Assembly: GCA_022606425.2 (NCBI GenBank)
Contig: JAHDVF020001370.1
Span: 1-64,000, forward strand
DNA: 64,000 bases
From: Lepidostoma basale
Taxonomy: Eukaryota > Arthropoda > Insecta > Trichoptera > Lepidostomatidae
Direction of reading: 5' to 3'
This document shows positions 33,884 through 45,476 of the stretch, one piece after another; positions within the stretch are counted from its first letter, which is position 1; each line of letters begins with the position of its first letter. Both the position numbers and the translations under genes were made by a program. The notes under the pieces are model-generated. The model was not told the DNA's origin and did no database searches. It saw only the letters and a program-made list of their open reading frames with translations.

Positions 33884-35390
33884 ATAGGGATGGGCAAAAC
33901 GACTCATCTCAGGGATCTGATCTGAACGGTTCCGCTCAGCAAAGTGAGCCGACTCTTTTTAACGATCCACGGTTCACCATTTTGAGTCGTTCAAAGTTCG
34001 AAATTATTTTAGTGACCTTTTTTTTTTTGCTCCTCGACCAAAAAAGTTGATTCCGGTAAAAAAAAAAAAATTCACCAGGATAAATTTTTTGTCGATGAGC
34101 TAAAAAAAAATTCACCAGGATAAATTTTTTGTCGATGAGCTAAAAAAAAAAAAAAGAGTCGCCAACGACAAACAACTTTTTTGACAAACGACTCGATAAT
34201 TATCAAGAAGAATCGGCTCACTTTACTGAGCGGAACCATTCAGCTCAGATCCCTTAAAGAGATCACTAAAAATAGTCGACTCTTTTGCAATAATATACGA
34301 TTCACCGAGCGCAGAGGTCGGCAAAATGCGGCTCGGAGCCGCTCGATAATTATCAAGAAGAATCGGCTCACTTTACTGAGCGGAACCGTTCGTCGACTCT
34401 TTTGCAATAATATATGATTCACCTAGCGCAGAGGTCGGCAAAATGCGGCTCCGGAGCCGAAGGGGTTTGTTGAAAGAAAAAATAATCGCGAGATACTTGC
34501 TTACCATCGCATCATTCATCAAGAACGCTCTGTCCGCAGACATTTCCAGAAGAAATTTGTAAAGTTATGGAATTGGTGATTACGATTATCAATTCCGGTT
34601 TAGCTAAAACTCTTAATCATCATCGCCAATTCAAAAGATTTTTAGTCATCATCTTCAACGCCTGAAATAGTATTACTCACTCTTGCTGATCTTTCGCTTT
34701 TCGCTTCTACATATTCATGCGGACAATTTTATTCAAGCATGAATTTTAACAAGAGTAAACTACGAAGTCGTCTTATTGATGAGAACATGGAATTGTGCCT
34801 AAAATTAAGAATAACAACAAACAAACATGCATCAGGTCCATAATAACATACGGAATCAAAGCAAGAACAGACACTGTCAGAACTAGACTGCGACCTATTG
34901 TGGGGAGAACCGTTAGAGATAGGATACCCAACGAATAAATTCGCAAATCCTGCAACATTGAAGACATAGTGAGATGGAGTAGGCAGAGACATCGAGAGAA
35001 TGGATCCAGCAAGAATTCCTAATATCGTGATACAAGAGACTTCAGAGGGCCGTCGACCACCAGGATGACCACCAAAGAGATGGAGAGAAGGCTGGTCGCC
35101 TTCATCACAGGAAGAAGTATGAAATAATGTTTTATTCAGTGTACCCGTAATTGAATGAAGTGCAAAAATTATAATAAAGGTTATCTAAATTAATAAACAT
35201 ATTTGGCTCTCAATTTTTTTTTTAAATCGTTGTAAAGTACGCATTTGGCTCTTTGGCTAATAATTTTGCCGACCCCCCTGACCTAGCGGATCATTGAGCT
35301 GCCGCTCTTTTTTTTATGATCATCGCTCACCCGCTCACCAAAAAGATTCGAATCTTTGAGTCGACTCGTGAGCGGATTGCCCATCCCTAT
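33884..35390. mobile_element. TIR element (ATAGGGATGGGCAA ends), host of a hAT
   Basis: Inverted termini ATAGGGATGGGCAA (33884-33897) and TTGCCCATCCCTAT (35377-35390), with more distant GAGTC complementarity. Left part contains a ~55-bp inverted pair (33905-33960 with 34205-34262). It also contains a tandem duplication of about 34190-34345 that includes the first ~30 bases of the hAT. No clear target duplication except possibly TA. Poly-A tracts and a 45-bp tandem pair lie at 34060-34150. Class unresolved. Confidence 0.55.
34429..35280 (+). mobile_element. 852-bp deleted hAT element with 8-bp duplication
   Basis: Begins CAGAGGTCGGCAAA and ends TTTGCCGACCCCCCTG, flanked by ACCTAGCG on both sides (34421-34428 and 35281-35288). 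Terminal CAG..CTG and 8-bp duplication define hAT. It contains transposase remnants: YHRIIHQE near 34500, and near 34741 FNKSKLRSRLIDENMELCLKL, the hAT C-terminal dimerisation region of the type seen in ZBED/GTF2IRD2-like transposases. A RTE-like LINE fragment (about 34850-35110, GRRPPGRPPKRW) is inserted in it. Confidence 0.88.
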
Positions 35391-35459
35391 CTCTGAAATG
35401 TCAAATTTGAATTGCGTGTTACAGTTTCGTAAGTAAAATATTTATATTTCTAATTCATA

Positions 35460-36781
35460 TACGAGGTCTGTTCAAAAAGTATCGCGAATTTTATATTTTT
35501 TCAAAAAGTATTTATTTATTCATGAATATCTATTTTGTCCCCTTCAAAGTAATTCCCCTCGGATATAATACATTTATGCCAACGTTTTTTCCAATCCTCG
35601 AAGCACTTAAAAAAATCATTTTTTGTGATCTTGTTCAACTCCTCCTTCGATGCCGTCTTTATCTCCTCAATCGTGGCGTAGCGTCGTCCTTTCATGGGCC
35701 TCTTCAGTTTTGGAAACAGGAAAAAGTCACAGGGGCCAGGTCTGGGGAATACGGTGGCTGCGGCACCATTACTGTGTTGTTTTTGGCCAAATATTCGCGC
35801 ACAAGCAACGATGTGTGAGCAGGGGCGTTATCATGGTGCAAAAGCCAGTTTTTGTTCTTCCACAAATCCGGGCGTTTCTGGCGGATTGCTTCGCGCAAAT
35901 TGCGCATAACTTGCAAGTAATATTCCTTATTGACCGTACTACCCTGTGGCAAGAACTCATGATGCACCACGCCCCTGCAATCGAAGAAAACTGAGCAAAA
36001 CCTTCACGTTCGACCGAACTTGGCGCGCTTTTTTTGGTCTTGGCTCATGCGGCAGCTTCCATTGGGATGATTGAGCTTTGGTTTCCACGTCATAACCATA
36101 AACCCATGATTCTTCACCAGTTATGACCCTCTGGAGCACATTTGGGTCGTCACGGACCGAGTCCAACATCTCCTGAGCAATGTTAACGCGATGCTGTTTT
36201 GGTCGAAATTGAGCAATTTTGGCACGAATTTCGCGGCGACCCGACTCATACCCAAATCATTGGTTAAAATCGAATGGCACGAGCCAATCGATATGTTTAG
36301 GTCCTCAGCAACTTCTCTAACGGTGATTCGACGATTGGCTTATACTATTTTCTTCACTTTATCAATGTTTTCGTCTGTTGTTGACGTGCTCGGGCGTCCG
36401 GCACGCTCTTCGTCGTTCATATCTTCTCGGCCCTCTGAGAACATTTTGTACCACCGATAAACGTTGCTTTGGTCCAAGGTAGCTTCACCATATGCCACAG
36501 TCAACATTCGAAATGCGTCAGCGCACTTTATTTTGTTTTCACACAAAATTTGATACAGATTCTTTGATCCATTTTTTTGGAATAGGCAAAAATCGAAGAC
36601 GAGCCAAAACACATCCAAGCAAAACAGCTGTCAAAAATTAACTAAACATTCAAAATGGCCGACCTTGTCAGCATAAGTAAGAGACATGAGTACCAACATA
36701 ACGCTATAAAAAAATCAAAAATCAAATATACGTAGCCAGCGGAAATTCAAAATTCGCGATACTTTTTGAACAGACCTCGTA
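35460..36781 (-). mobile_element. mariner element (1322 bp), inactive
   Basis: Perfect-looking terminal repeats of about 30 bp start TACGAGGTCTGTTCAAAAAG on the left and are complementary on the right. They are flanked by TA (35458-35459, 36782-36783). Length is normal for mariner. The transposase is on the minus strand in several frames: N-terminal HTH part with FRMLTVAYGEATLDQSNVY (36340-36618), then GEESWVYGYD (first Asp), then LLHHDNAPAHTS (second Asp) and PPYSPDLAPVTF. The third catalytic Asp expected 34 residues after the second is replaced (VTF in place of CDF/SDY). Inactive. Confidence 0.9.
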
Positions 36782-36783
36782 TA

Positions 36784-37289
36784 TCTTCAGTTTATTCTAT
36801 TTTGCCGTTGAAATGAATACAGATTATATTTCCGCATTACATATTTCAAAGTTTTAGTTCTAAATTATATCGAATAGAAATGATATTACATATCGTTTTA
36901 CTTACGTATTATTTTAGGTTATGTTATGACTACATGGAAAATCGTTAAATTCTAAGTAACAATTCTATGAATTGGTATAATCTATTTTAATAATGTAATG
37001 TAAAATTGTTCTGGCAGGGCGATAACCTATAATATCTTTTGGATTAGACGATTTACTTCAGCTGTTTTAGTTTTTCTCTGTTATGCTGTGATAGGTAAAC
37101 ATATCCTTACATACAGCATTAGCTGCCTCAGTTGGAAAAATCCAGTAATATAACATTCCCAAATGGTCTGACGTTCCCACGCCAGTGTTTTTTTTTTAAT
37201 ATACTGCTCATTTTAATATAATTATTTGATTTTTGCAGAGATGCCGACGCTAAGGATGATACCAGGAAAGACTCTTTGAGATAGGGTGA
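36784..37289. other. AT-rich spacer
   Basis: Nothing recognised between the mariner and the LINE fragment. Confidence 0.4.
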
Positions 37290-37690
37290 GGAACACGGCT
37301 ATCCACGATATCTCAAAGGTGGAAGATGTCGTGAGATGGGGCACGCAACGCAAGATACTGGCATGTATGGATCCCACACCCGATTGTTATATTTATGAAC
37401 TAATTTTGAAATGGTATGTACAGGTTGGATTAATTGGTTTAATTCCACTATTAGAGGCAGAACAGGAGTGTCGGACATCATCGGAAGAGTGGCAGCGCTA
37501 AAATGGCATGCCGCTCGCAGCCCTGATGATAGATGAACTGCAACCCGAAACCAGGACGTCCTCAACTTCGATGGAGGGACGACATTGGATGCGTTTTGCC
37601 CAGGATCGACAGACATTGAATCAGATGGAGGAGGCCTACGCCCAGGAGTGAACGGATATAGGCTCATGATGATGATGATACAAAACATTG
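37290..37690 (+). mobile_element. LINE 3' fragment with (ATG)n tail, copy 1
   Basis: In broken frames ends FAQDRQTLNQMEEAYAQEWTDIGS, a typical C terminus of an RTE-like reverse transcriptase, followed by ATGATGATGATGA. A second copy is at 38200-38440. Confidence 0.65.
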
Positions 37691-37969
37691 AAACACCTAC
37701 CTGCAACATTTTAAATATTTCTGGAATGGGTAAAATTCTGCAACAATGAAAGTTCATTGTATGGAATGAATGCTTTAAATTATCAACTGATTTCTGTAGA
37801 ATCACACTCCAAAGGAGAATTGATTCAATGTATATTTCAGACATCACACAAATTTACAAATTTCGTCATTGGTTAAGTGAATGTGCATTATTAGCTTCAT
37901 CTAATGGACATCAAAATCAAGAGTTTTGTTTCTCTAAACATTGTATTTCTAAGAGCATTATTATGACCT

Positions 37970-38635
37970 TGAATGGTATATGTATGAATGTTTCATGCAA
38001 ATGTGATATAGTATATTTATTTGTTTTTTTAATTTCACTTAAAATATTAAGGAAAAAAATTAAGACTGGACGTTTAATGGTTTAAACATTAAGCTGAAAA
38101 AGATATATATTAACTTTTTTTTGGGTGGCATCTTTAGGGTAACATTTGAACTACACTATATTAATTTAATATTTTCCTTTTATTTCTAGGTAACATGAAA
38201 CGGTGAAATCTGCAAGCTGAAAGATGTCATGAGATGAGGCAGACAACCCAGAAGATAATGGAATGCGCGTGTGCAGAGGATGGATCCCACACCTCGATAT
38301 ATGCGTAGATGAAGTGCAACCTGAAACCCAGGACGTCCTCAACTTCGATGGAGGGACGACATTGGATGCGTGTTGCCCAGGATCGACAGACATTGAAGCA
38401 GATGGAGGAGGCCTACGCCCAGGAGTGAACGGATATGAATTGTATATGTATGAATGTTTTATGCAAATGTGATATAGTATATTTATTTGTTTTTTTAATT
38501 TCACTTAAAATATTGAGGAAAAAAATTAAGACTGGACGTTTAATGGTTTAAACATAAAGCTGAAAAAGATATATATAAACTTTTTTTTGGGTGGCATCTT
38601 TAGGGTAACGTTTGAACTACACTATATTATTAAAT
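37970..38635 (+). repeat. 195-bp direct repeat with a second LINE fragment between
   Basis: 37970-38160 and 38437-38630 are nearly identical (TATGTATGAATGTTT... to ACTACACTATATTA). The second LINE 3' fragment (38200-38440, DRQTLKQMEEAYAQEWTD) lies between them. It could be a tandem duplication of a LINE tail with its flank. About 38985-39010 holds a short inverted piece of the same unit. Confidence 0.7.
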
Positions 38636-38966
38636 CATAACACGCTTTTGCACAGCTATGTTTAAGACCAATTGGCATCAAAAACTCATTTCAGACTTTT
38701 TGCAAACTTGCCACCTTGGTAATGCCCAGCCTTCAATTGTTCAATTCACATTAGTATTATTCAAGTTCACAGCAAGTTTGCTTGGATTAAACAAATGTTT
38801 TAAAGATATGAACTGAATTAGGATACACACATTCTTGCACCTATACACATGTCATTTTATCCAATAAAATAATTGATATTGAACTTTCATTGTATTTCTT
38901 TAATATATATTGGGTGTATTTATATACTCTAATATAGCAATAGCGAAGCGTTGCCGGGTCAGCTAG

Positions 38967-39679
38967 TAATCAAATAAATAATACTATATCACATTTGCAT
39001 AAAACATTCATATGTACATAATTCTAGATCAATCTAATGCTCTTAGAAATATTATACAAAGTTAGAAACAAAACTATTGATTTTGTTGTCCATAAGATTC
39101 CCGTCAGAGCCAATTAATTAAGTTTCTACGGTAGTGCTTTCGGCTTTGCGGGTCTGTTGGCGAGGAATAGTCCATGTAAACATTAAGTATGAGCATAGGG
39201 AAGTTAAATAAAAAAGAACACCTTAAAACTGCACTGTTTGGTCAGTCTTTTCCTAGTGCGCTCTTGGCGTAACTAATTTTACAAAACGGCGCACTTAAAA
39301 TATGAATCATTAAATAATAATATAATAATAATAATAATAATAATATGAAAAGTTTATTCATACTTCCAACAACAACAGCTGGGCGTGAGTTATATTCAAT
39401 TTCGGTTTTATATTGAAACGCAGTTTCTTCTTCCGTTTCATTTCTTCATTGTTCTATAATTATTTTGCTTTGATTATACGATTACCAATAATTTGTCCTT
39501 TCTGCGTCTTTTTTCTCAACTTTCTTTGTTAATTAGAGCTCGATTCGTAACAAAAGTATTACCAGAACAACCGCCGAAGTACAATTAATAAACAGAGAAA
39601 AAATTGTTTCTAAGTTAAGGTATTTATTCTCAAAACACAATAATGCACACTGCCTTTTATTAACGAGTATATAGATGAA
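38967..39679. other. AT-rich spacer
   Basis: Contains the inverted counterpart (39227-39275) of 30232-30275 and an (ATA)n tract near 39310-39345. No gene. Confidence 0.45.
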
Positions 39680-39755
39680 TGAAATGTTTCGCCTGTCTTA
39701 GGCATTATCAAATATTTGATAGTGTTTTAGGTAGGCGAAACATGTCATTTACATT
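39680..39755. repeat. Inverted pair of hammerhead-like cores (CATGT family)
   Basis: Minus copy at 39681-39711 and plus copy at 39714-39748. Each reads TTTGATA(A/G)TG, then a GCC/GGC-type stem, then GAAAC-AT-GTC (GAAACATTTC in the minus copy). The 3' half fits the hammerhead GAAA, short stem III and GUC cleavage triplet. The 5' half has TTGATAA where CUGANGA is required, so these copies are probably inactive. Confidence 0.6.
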
Positions 39756-39835
39756 AATAATAATGAAATAAAACGATGTTTTTTAACATAGCTGATCTGT
39801 ATGTATATAGAGGACTAAGTTTACAATAGTGTCAC

Positions 39836-39885
39836 CAGTCTGTCGATGCCAGCGAGCCTGGCGAAACCGGTCGTTGTCTAAATAA
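39836..39885 (+). ncRNA. Hammerhead-like core (CCGGTC family)
   Basis: CTGTCGA (39840-39846), stem II TGCCAG...CTGGC, GAAA (39863-39866), minimal stem III C-CG-G and GUC, with predicted cleavage after 39872. One core position (A6) differs from CUGANGA. The same family recurs at 57655-57725 and 61105-61225. Confidence 0.5.
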
Positions 39886-40420
39886 AGACAAAAGTGGAAG
39901 TAGTTAAAAAACATCGTTTAATTTCATTATTATTTAAAATGAACTTCCATCAAGAGATTTCAGTAAAACCATTTGATCATTTGAATCACATATTTAAAAT
40001 AATCTAGAAAACAGACGTTTTCATAAATATTAATTATTTAATATGGAGTTTTACATACATCATAGTTCAAGAAGCAATAAATAAGAGTTTATTAATTGAT
40101 TGAACATGACGTTATTTATTTGTAAGATATTATTATTGAGAATCCAAGATAAATTCTGCTGAATATTATTTAAAGCGCTACTATACATATAATATTATGA
40201 TCGAAAAATTTCATACATATATGCCTGACCCGGGAAGCATTTGGGTCGTTTTATCGATGTCTTTTTTTTATATTTCAATATATTTCAGGATCAAATTACC
40301 AATCTAATCCAATAGAAAATTGAATATTTCAGTTTATGTATAGTAAGTGCATATTTATAATTCAATAATCAAAAAATTTCAAAAAGAGCTACATAAAAAA
40401 AAACTTAATAACAATCACGC
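39886..40420. other. AT-rich retroelement remnants
   Basis: The tail of the hammerhead element (AATAAAGACAAAAGTGGAAGTAGTT, also at 57640 and 61220) and spacer. No gene. Confidence 0.4.
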
Positions 40421-40735
40421 CGTCTCCACAAAGGGGTAGGCAGAAAGAACGGACTGCCACACTTTTCTTTCCTGACATATTTCTCTCGCTTCCTCAATAC
40501 TCATACATCGTGTCCGATGCGCACGCGCCTCGATTTCTCTGACTCCTCACATGGCCGACATTCGGTCTTCCTCTATTTCTGGTTCCATTTACATCATTAC
40601 CATGTAATTTTTTTACCATTCATTCTTCATTCATTCTTTCCATATGTCCAAACCATCTTAATGATCCTTTTATTATTTTGTTCATGACACCATCATTCGC
40701 ACCGCATTCACTTCTTATATCAGACTCAATTGACA
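40421..40735 (-). mobile_element. RTE-type LINE 3' fragment
   Basis: C-terminal coding end in broken frames, beginning at the 3' side with the conserved CACGCCGTCTCC...GGGGTAGGCAG block (SAYPSGETA in other copies). Confidence 0.75.
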
Positions 40736-40808
40736 TGTCGCTGGTTATTTCGCTTAACATTCACAATATTAAGGTAAATAACCAGTGACGTGTCAATTGA
40801 GCCTGACA
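40716..40808. repeat. Palindrome with ~30-bp arms
   Basis: CAGACTCAATTGACATGTC and TGGTTATTT face complementary AAATAACCA and GTGTCAATTGAGCCTG across a ~25-bp AT-rich loop. Few mismatches. It looks like a small foldback element abutting an RTE fragment. Confidence 0.65.
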
Positions 40809-41440
40809 CAATAAGCCAGGAGCAAAAGAAATATAGCCGTAACTTGTTGATTGGAATGAATCACGACAATAATTCATTGTCACGAGTGATTTGCAGTGGA
40901 ATATTAATGGCTCCAGTATTTGACTAGTCATCCAAGAATAACCCGCTCCGAGGAGGAAAGTTCCATTGTCCGTCAGGTCGCGCCGCCCCCCACCCCTGTG
41001 GTTATTTATGAAGATAAATTCACCGCTCCTGGCTCGGGAAGTTTCGAATATAACCTCCGCCGATTCCAAGTTTTTCTATTTCCACAGCCTGATTGATACA
41101 GCCCCAGGTAATGAATATTTTAAAACACATCAAATATTTGGATTTCCCAGACGCGTGATAGCAAGAAGCGTTGAATTGATCAGTTAAAAAGAATTTCTTT
41201 TTCGACTGAAATTTAAGTATTTAATATTGACAGTGTCCATTTTTATAACAATGATGTTCTTGTGCCAACCCTTATGTATGGAAGCGAAGCATAAAACTGA
41301 CAAAAGAAGGATGCAAGTAGAATAAATATAGAAGAAATGTGTTCATTAAAACAATATAAATCTATATAATCTAGCTAAAAAATAATAATACTACCTTCAT
41401 CTTTTGTCACATTTCCTTTTAATGTAACCTACTTCCTGTT
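40809..41440. other. Spacer with short RTE relic
   Basis: About 41250-41325 (+) reads DVLVPTLMYGSEA then degenerates, a piece of the RTE-type ORF. Otherwise nothing recognised. Confidence 0.45.
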
Positions 41441-41449
41441 ATTGTTTAT

Positions 41450-41795
41450 CGTTTTTAATTTATTTTGTTTCATCGTTTTTAACCCTATACTATGTGTAAT
41501 TGTTCCTTCTAATTACTGTTTTATTATTATATTTTCCACCTTTAATATGTTCTCCTATAAATAGTAACTAACCGCACTTTTAATAAAAATATTTAGGTAC
41601 CTAACTCAATTTCAGCAAGAACTTCAAAATTATATCAAAGAAATTATTCAAATTGACATAGGAACAAATGTACATAAAGATTCGAAAAATCACGAAAATT
41701 TGACATTTGATATATTATTGTAACACCTGATGATGTCAACATAGGTTGATAAAACAGCTGTCGTGTAAAATAAAATACAATTGTGATACAAAAAA
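41450..41795 (+). mobile_element. ~340-bp hammerhead-bearing retroelement fragment, copy 1
   Basis: The stretch from about 41450 to the hammerhead and TACAATTGTGATA is repeated at 46140-46475 on the same strand. The ribozyme-like core is CTGATGA (41727-41733), stem II TCAAC/GTTGA, then TAAAAC where GAAAC is needed, loop AGCT and GTC. Stem I is supported by ACAC/GTGT plus an outer TTGTA/TACAA pair. One core base (G12) is changed. Confidence 0.65.
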
Positions 41796-41843
41796 CCAAG
41801 ATATTTAATTTAAAAGTTAAGAATATAAATCTGTATATAATAG

Positions 41844-42206
41844 AGTGTCAAATACAAATATAAGAATTGGATGTGGTGCGAATGAAATTGTTATGAACAA
41901 AATAATGAAATGTTCGTTAAGATGGTTTGGACACATGGAAAGAATGAGTGAAGACAGAATGGTGAAGAAGATATATGTAAACGACGTGAACCGAACTAGA
42001 AATAGAGGAAGGTCGAAAAACGTGGCACGATCAAATCAATCAAATATTAAGTGTCGGTCACGTGAGGGGTCGGAGAACTCGACGTGCGTGCATGACACGA
42101 TGTATGAATGTAGAGGAAGCGAGCAGAAGAGAGTATATTAGGACATAACAGTGTGGCGGTTCATTCAGTCTGCCTTCCCTTCCGAGGAGATAGCGTGATG
42201 CTTAGC
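41844..42206 (+). mobile_element. RTE-type LINE 3' fragment
   Basis: Best-read segments: IRIGCGANEIVMNKIMKCSLRWFGHMERMSEDRMVKKIYVNDVNRTRNRGRS, then frameshifted to the VWRFIQSAFPSEE end. 3' block GCGTGATGCTTAGC. Confidence 0.8.
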
Positions 42207-42831
42207 TTTTAAAAGTTGTATTAAATTTTATAAAAGCAATATTTTTGCTTTGTTATTACATTATCAAATCTCTATTTTTAAACTTACAATAACTCTTATT
42301 ATATTCGAAAATTTACGTTTTTATGTTCACTTATTATTAAATGAAGAGTTTTGAATCATTATTTTAAGACATAAAATAAGAATTAGAAGTACTACTAGAG
42401 AAATTTGGTAATAAACAAAAGTTAGATAATAAATAAACAAAAGTGATCTTCGAATTACATAAAATAAAGAAATATTGTCATTGATATTTAAATAAAGACC
42501 GATAATTTCTGAAAGTTGTTTTAAATGTAATGTAAATGATATATTATACCTTACTAAGGCATTATCGAATGTCAACAATTTAAATCTTTGAATAAATAAA
42601 ACGCTATATTACATTTCATTATACAGAAAAATGGTAAGACATTATTTAATGCCATATCAAAGCAAAGCACAGCATAAAATATATAAAACATCAAAAAGCA
42701 GATGTATTCATACCCATTAATTGTTCGGTAGTAATTAATTAAAAAATAATAAATAAATTTCAAATTAAACCTACGTTTCGTGGATAAATTGAAAAAGTTT
42801 TTCAATATAATTTTATTTTGAAAATATTCTA
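42207..42831. other. AT-rich spacer
   Basis: Nothing recognised. Confidence 0.4.
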
Positions 42832-43085
42832 CACGACGGCCTTCATGGCAGAGTGGCAATAGCTATGACCGCCACACCGAAGGCCCTGGATTCGATTCTC
42901 GGTGATAACAGTGTGAAAAAAATTCTCATTCTGTCTTTGGTCTGTTAGAAATCAAGTGACAATAAAAATGCCGAATCACTAATTACCTTTATCAATTTCA
43001 ATAAGAATCAATAGCTAAAATCTCTTATAAACTAATTGTGTTTTATCGTAAATAACCTGTTGTATACATAAATGTGGAAAGTCAC
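42832..43085 (+). repeat. tRNA-derived SINE, copy 1 (diverged)
   Basis: Pol III-like A box TGGCAGAGTGG (42846-42856) and degraded B box GGATTCGATTC (42888-42898). The body GTCTTTGGTCTG...AAGTGACAATAAAAATG is shared with 48381-48620. Both SINEs end in AT-rich tails. Confidence 0.8.
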
Positions 43086-43784
43086 GGGAAACTACGACAT
43101 TAAAAAGACCGGAGTTGCATCCTAAAAACCTGCAAAATGTTAATATACCAACCCATAGGATTGACACAAAAAATGGTTTTACATTGATTTCTTATTATAA
43201 TTTATATACAAAAATATATATAAATAATAGTAAAATTTCGTTTCGCCTTGCGAGGGCATTCTCAAACTAAAACCAATCTCCAAACAGTGTGTCCTTAAAA
43301 ATACGAATTCAAATAACTTAGGGGTGGAGGAAGTTATATCATGTAAATTTGAGGTGGTACTAATAAGAATTTTGTGATGTTATATAAAACAAATTTAAGA
43401 TTTTTTCCTAAAAACTAACTATCTTAAGAATTGATTGATTAGTAAATGCAGGAAAATAAACTTTCAAATGGACTTCTGGGAATTTGAGGCAAAATATATA
43501 ATGATAAATAGGGATATTAATGAGTATTTTTTTTGTATTCTATAAAAAAAAATAAAAAAAGAATCAAAGTGATACCAATAAACAATCGCGTTTTTAATAC
43601 ATACTCGTAATATCAATATATTTATATTATTAAAACAATAAATATTATTTTTAGTATTATACGAGTACATATAGTAAACTCATCTATTTTATATTTCATA
43701 CCCAATTTAAAACTTGTGTACTTTGTTCTATTACTGTTAAAATTTATAACACTGTTTTAATATCACAATTTAGTTTTATTCACT
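43086..43784. other. AT-rich spacer with hammerhead-like half-core
   Basis: 43236-43268 (-) reads TTTGAGAATGCC, a short stem, then GGCGAAACG, a further variant of the hammerhead-like 3' core. Otherwise nothing recognised. Confidence 0.4.
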
Positions 43785-43910
43785 GAGGGTGTCGCGATAG
43801 CTGTTTCGCCAACCGATGTTGGCATTGTCAGATGTTACAATAAACTTTAGTACTCAGGTTATTGTAACACCCCAAAACAGCTGTCGCGACACTCTCAGTG
43901 AATAAAAATA
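43785..43910. repeat. Inverted pair of hammerhead-like cores (AGCTGTC family)
   Basis: Minus copy (43790-43840): CTGACAA, stem II GCCAAC/GTTGGC, GAAAC-AGCT-ATC. Plus copy (43855-43900) keeps the stem III and GTC half with flanks but lacks the CTGATGA half. The arms beyond (CACTGAGGGTGTCGCGA and complement) pair for about 25 bp. Confidence 0.6.
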
Positions 43911-44750
43911 AATTGTGATATTATAACAGTGTCATAAATTTTAACAGTAATAATGTTGAAGTATCATACATACTGTTGCGGCCAAAAAAATGGACTATTT
44001 TGTTATATTATATTATACTTTCTAACCGATCGCGAAAATTAGATGCAGCGTTCATATTTAGATTTTTAGATTGGAAATACACTTCTTAATGCACCCTTGA
44101 GATGATTAACTCACAAAAACGGCACTTTAAAAGTAAGCATATTAATTATTATTATTAAAATAGAGTATTACCAAATTAAAACCAAAACCGCCAATCCAGA
44201 AAATTGAATAAAAAATGATTTAATACATAAAAAATCGCACATCGCTCGTTGAAAACAGATTGTGTAGAGTGTAAATGCTTGTATTTCTGTTTCTTTATAC
44301 GTAAGTTGACACATTAAATGCTTCGAAATAACACGAAATACGCACAATCCGTCAATAACGGGGCCTCAGTAGACCCCGCATAGAGAAAATCACCTCCCGG
44401 GGGTGGCGGATATGTCGACCGCTTCGTAAATACCGGAATTTTAGTTTACCCAGCCCGAATAGTATTTACTGCCAAAGTATTTTATGTATCGAGATTCTGG
44501 GGGAATTTGATTCCGCCGAGGATCAAGGCAAATAGAATAGAAAAGAATTCCGGAATAAAAGTTGGAATTCGGAATTTTCTGTTTCACTTTGAATTTGGAC
44601 TAATCGCTTCACCAGGAAACAAAAAATACCTTTTTTGTTTCTTAATATAAGTTGACAATCGATTTTACTTAACAAAACTTTCGAAATATTTATATTGTAA
44701 GTTGAAAATGTTGTTATTTGAAATTTCATGGTAGAAATAGCCGTTCACAA
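43911..44750. other. AT-rich spacer
   Basis: No gene recognised. About 44330-44450 is less AT-rich and unassigned. Confidence 0.4.
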
Positions 44751-45255
44751 TTGAGTTCTAGTTCCAACCCTTATGTACTGGCAGATGAAGGATGATAGCA
44801 GAATAAATGAATTAGAGATGAGATTCCTTAGATGCATGTGTGAAATGAGATCTTTTAGACGAATGAGTGGATACTCTGTGTATGTTAGAGTATCGAATGA
44901 AAATATAAGAAGTGAATGCAGTATTATGAACAAAATAATGAAAGGATTAATTAAGATGGTTTGGACACATGGAAAGAATGAATTAAGAAAGAATGGTTAA
45001 ATAAGTATATGTATACCATGTAAATTGTACTAGAAATAGTGGAAGACCGAGGAAAACGTGGCACGGTCAAATACAATAAATCAAATATTGAATGTCGGCC
45101 ACGTGAGGAGTCAGAGAAATCGACGCGCGTACATGACACGGTGTATGAATGTTGAGGAAGCGAGAGAAATATGTCAGGAAATAAAAGTTTGGCAATCCAT
45201 TCTTTCTGCCTATCCCTTCGGGGAGACGGCGTGATGGTTAGTTAGTTAGTTCATA
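44751..45255 (+). mobile_element. RTE-type LINE 3' end with (TTAG)n tail
   Basis: Reads VLVPTLMYWQMKDDSRINELEMRFLRCMCEMR, then MVWTHGKN, RNSGRPRKTWHGQ and ILSAYPFGETA in shifting frames, then GGTTAGTTAGTTAGTT. The 3' microsatellite tail is typical of RTE-like LINEs. Confidence 0.8.
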
Positions 45256-45385
45256 TTATTATTATTATTATTTTATTATTATTATTACTAGTTATTATTG
45301 TTATTATTATTATTAATATTATTATAATATTATTATTATTATTATTATTTTATTTTATTATTATTATTATGATTACTATTATTAT
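45256..45385. repeat. (TTA)n microsatellite
   Basis: Interrupted TTA/TAT tract directly after the LINE tail. Confidence 0.9.
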
Positions 45386-45431
45386 TTTGTTCAAAAAACT
45401 CCTTATATTTAGATAAACTCTACTTATGTTT

Positions 45432-45476
45432 ATGGTTTCGATATGTTTCGGCAGATCGCTGCCCTCTTCTGGTTCG
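45432..45476 (-). ncRNA. Hammerhead-like core with perfect stem II
   Basis: On the minus strand CAGAAGA, then G GGCAG-CGAT-CTGCC, then GAAAC-AT-ATC. Stem II is perfect over 5 bp. One core base (U4) and the stem III G are changed, so activity is doubtful. Confidence 0.45.

Larger units (their letters stand above)
33548..38966 (+). mobile_element. Putative Helitron shell with nested insertions
   Basis: The left end begins TCTATATAAATAAAA after an A (33548). The right end is a GC-rich hairpin (GCAA...TTGC, 38938-38955), then CGGGTCAGCTAG and T (38966/38967). These fit Helitron termini (5' TC, 3' hairpin plus CTAG, insertion between A and T). Nested inside are a TIR element with a hAT, a mariner and LINE 3' fragments. 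No Rep/helicase was seen. That both ends belong to one element is inferred. Confidence 0.45.

Noticed and set aside
42327..43670. Small membrane-like minus-strand ORFs in AT-rich DNA
   Set aside because: Rich in Phe, Ile, Asn, Tyr and Lys as expected from random AT-rich sequence; no motif or homology recognised.
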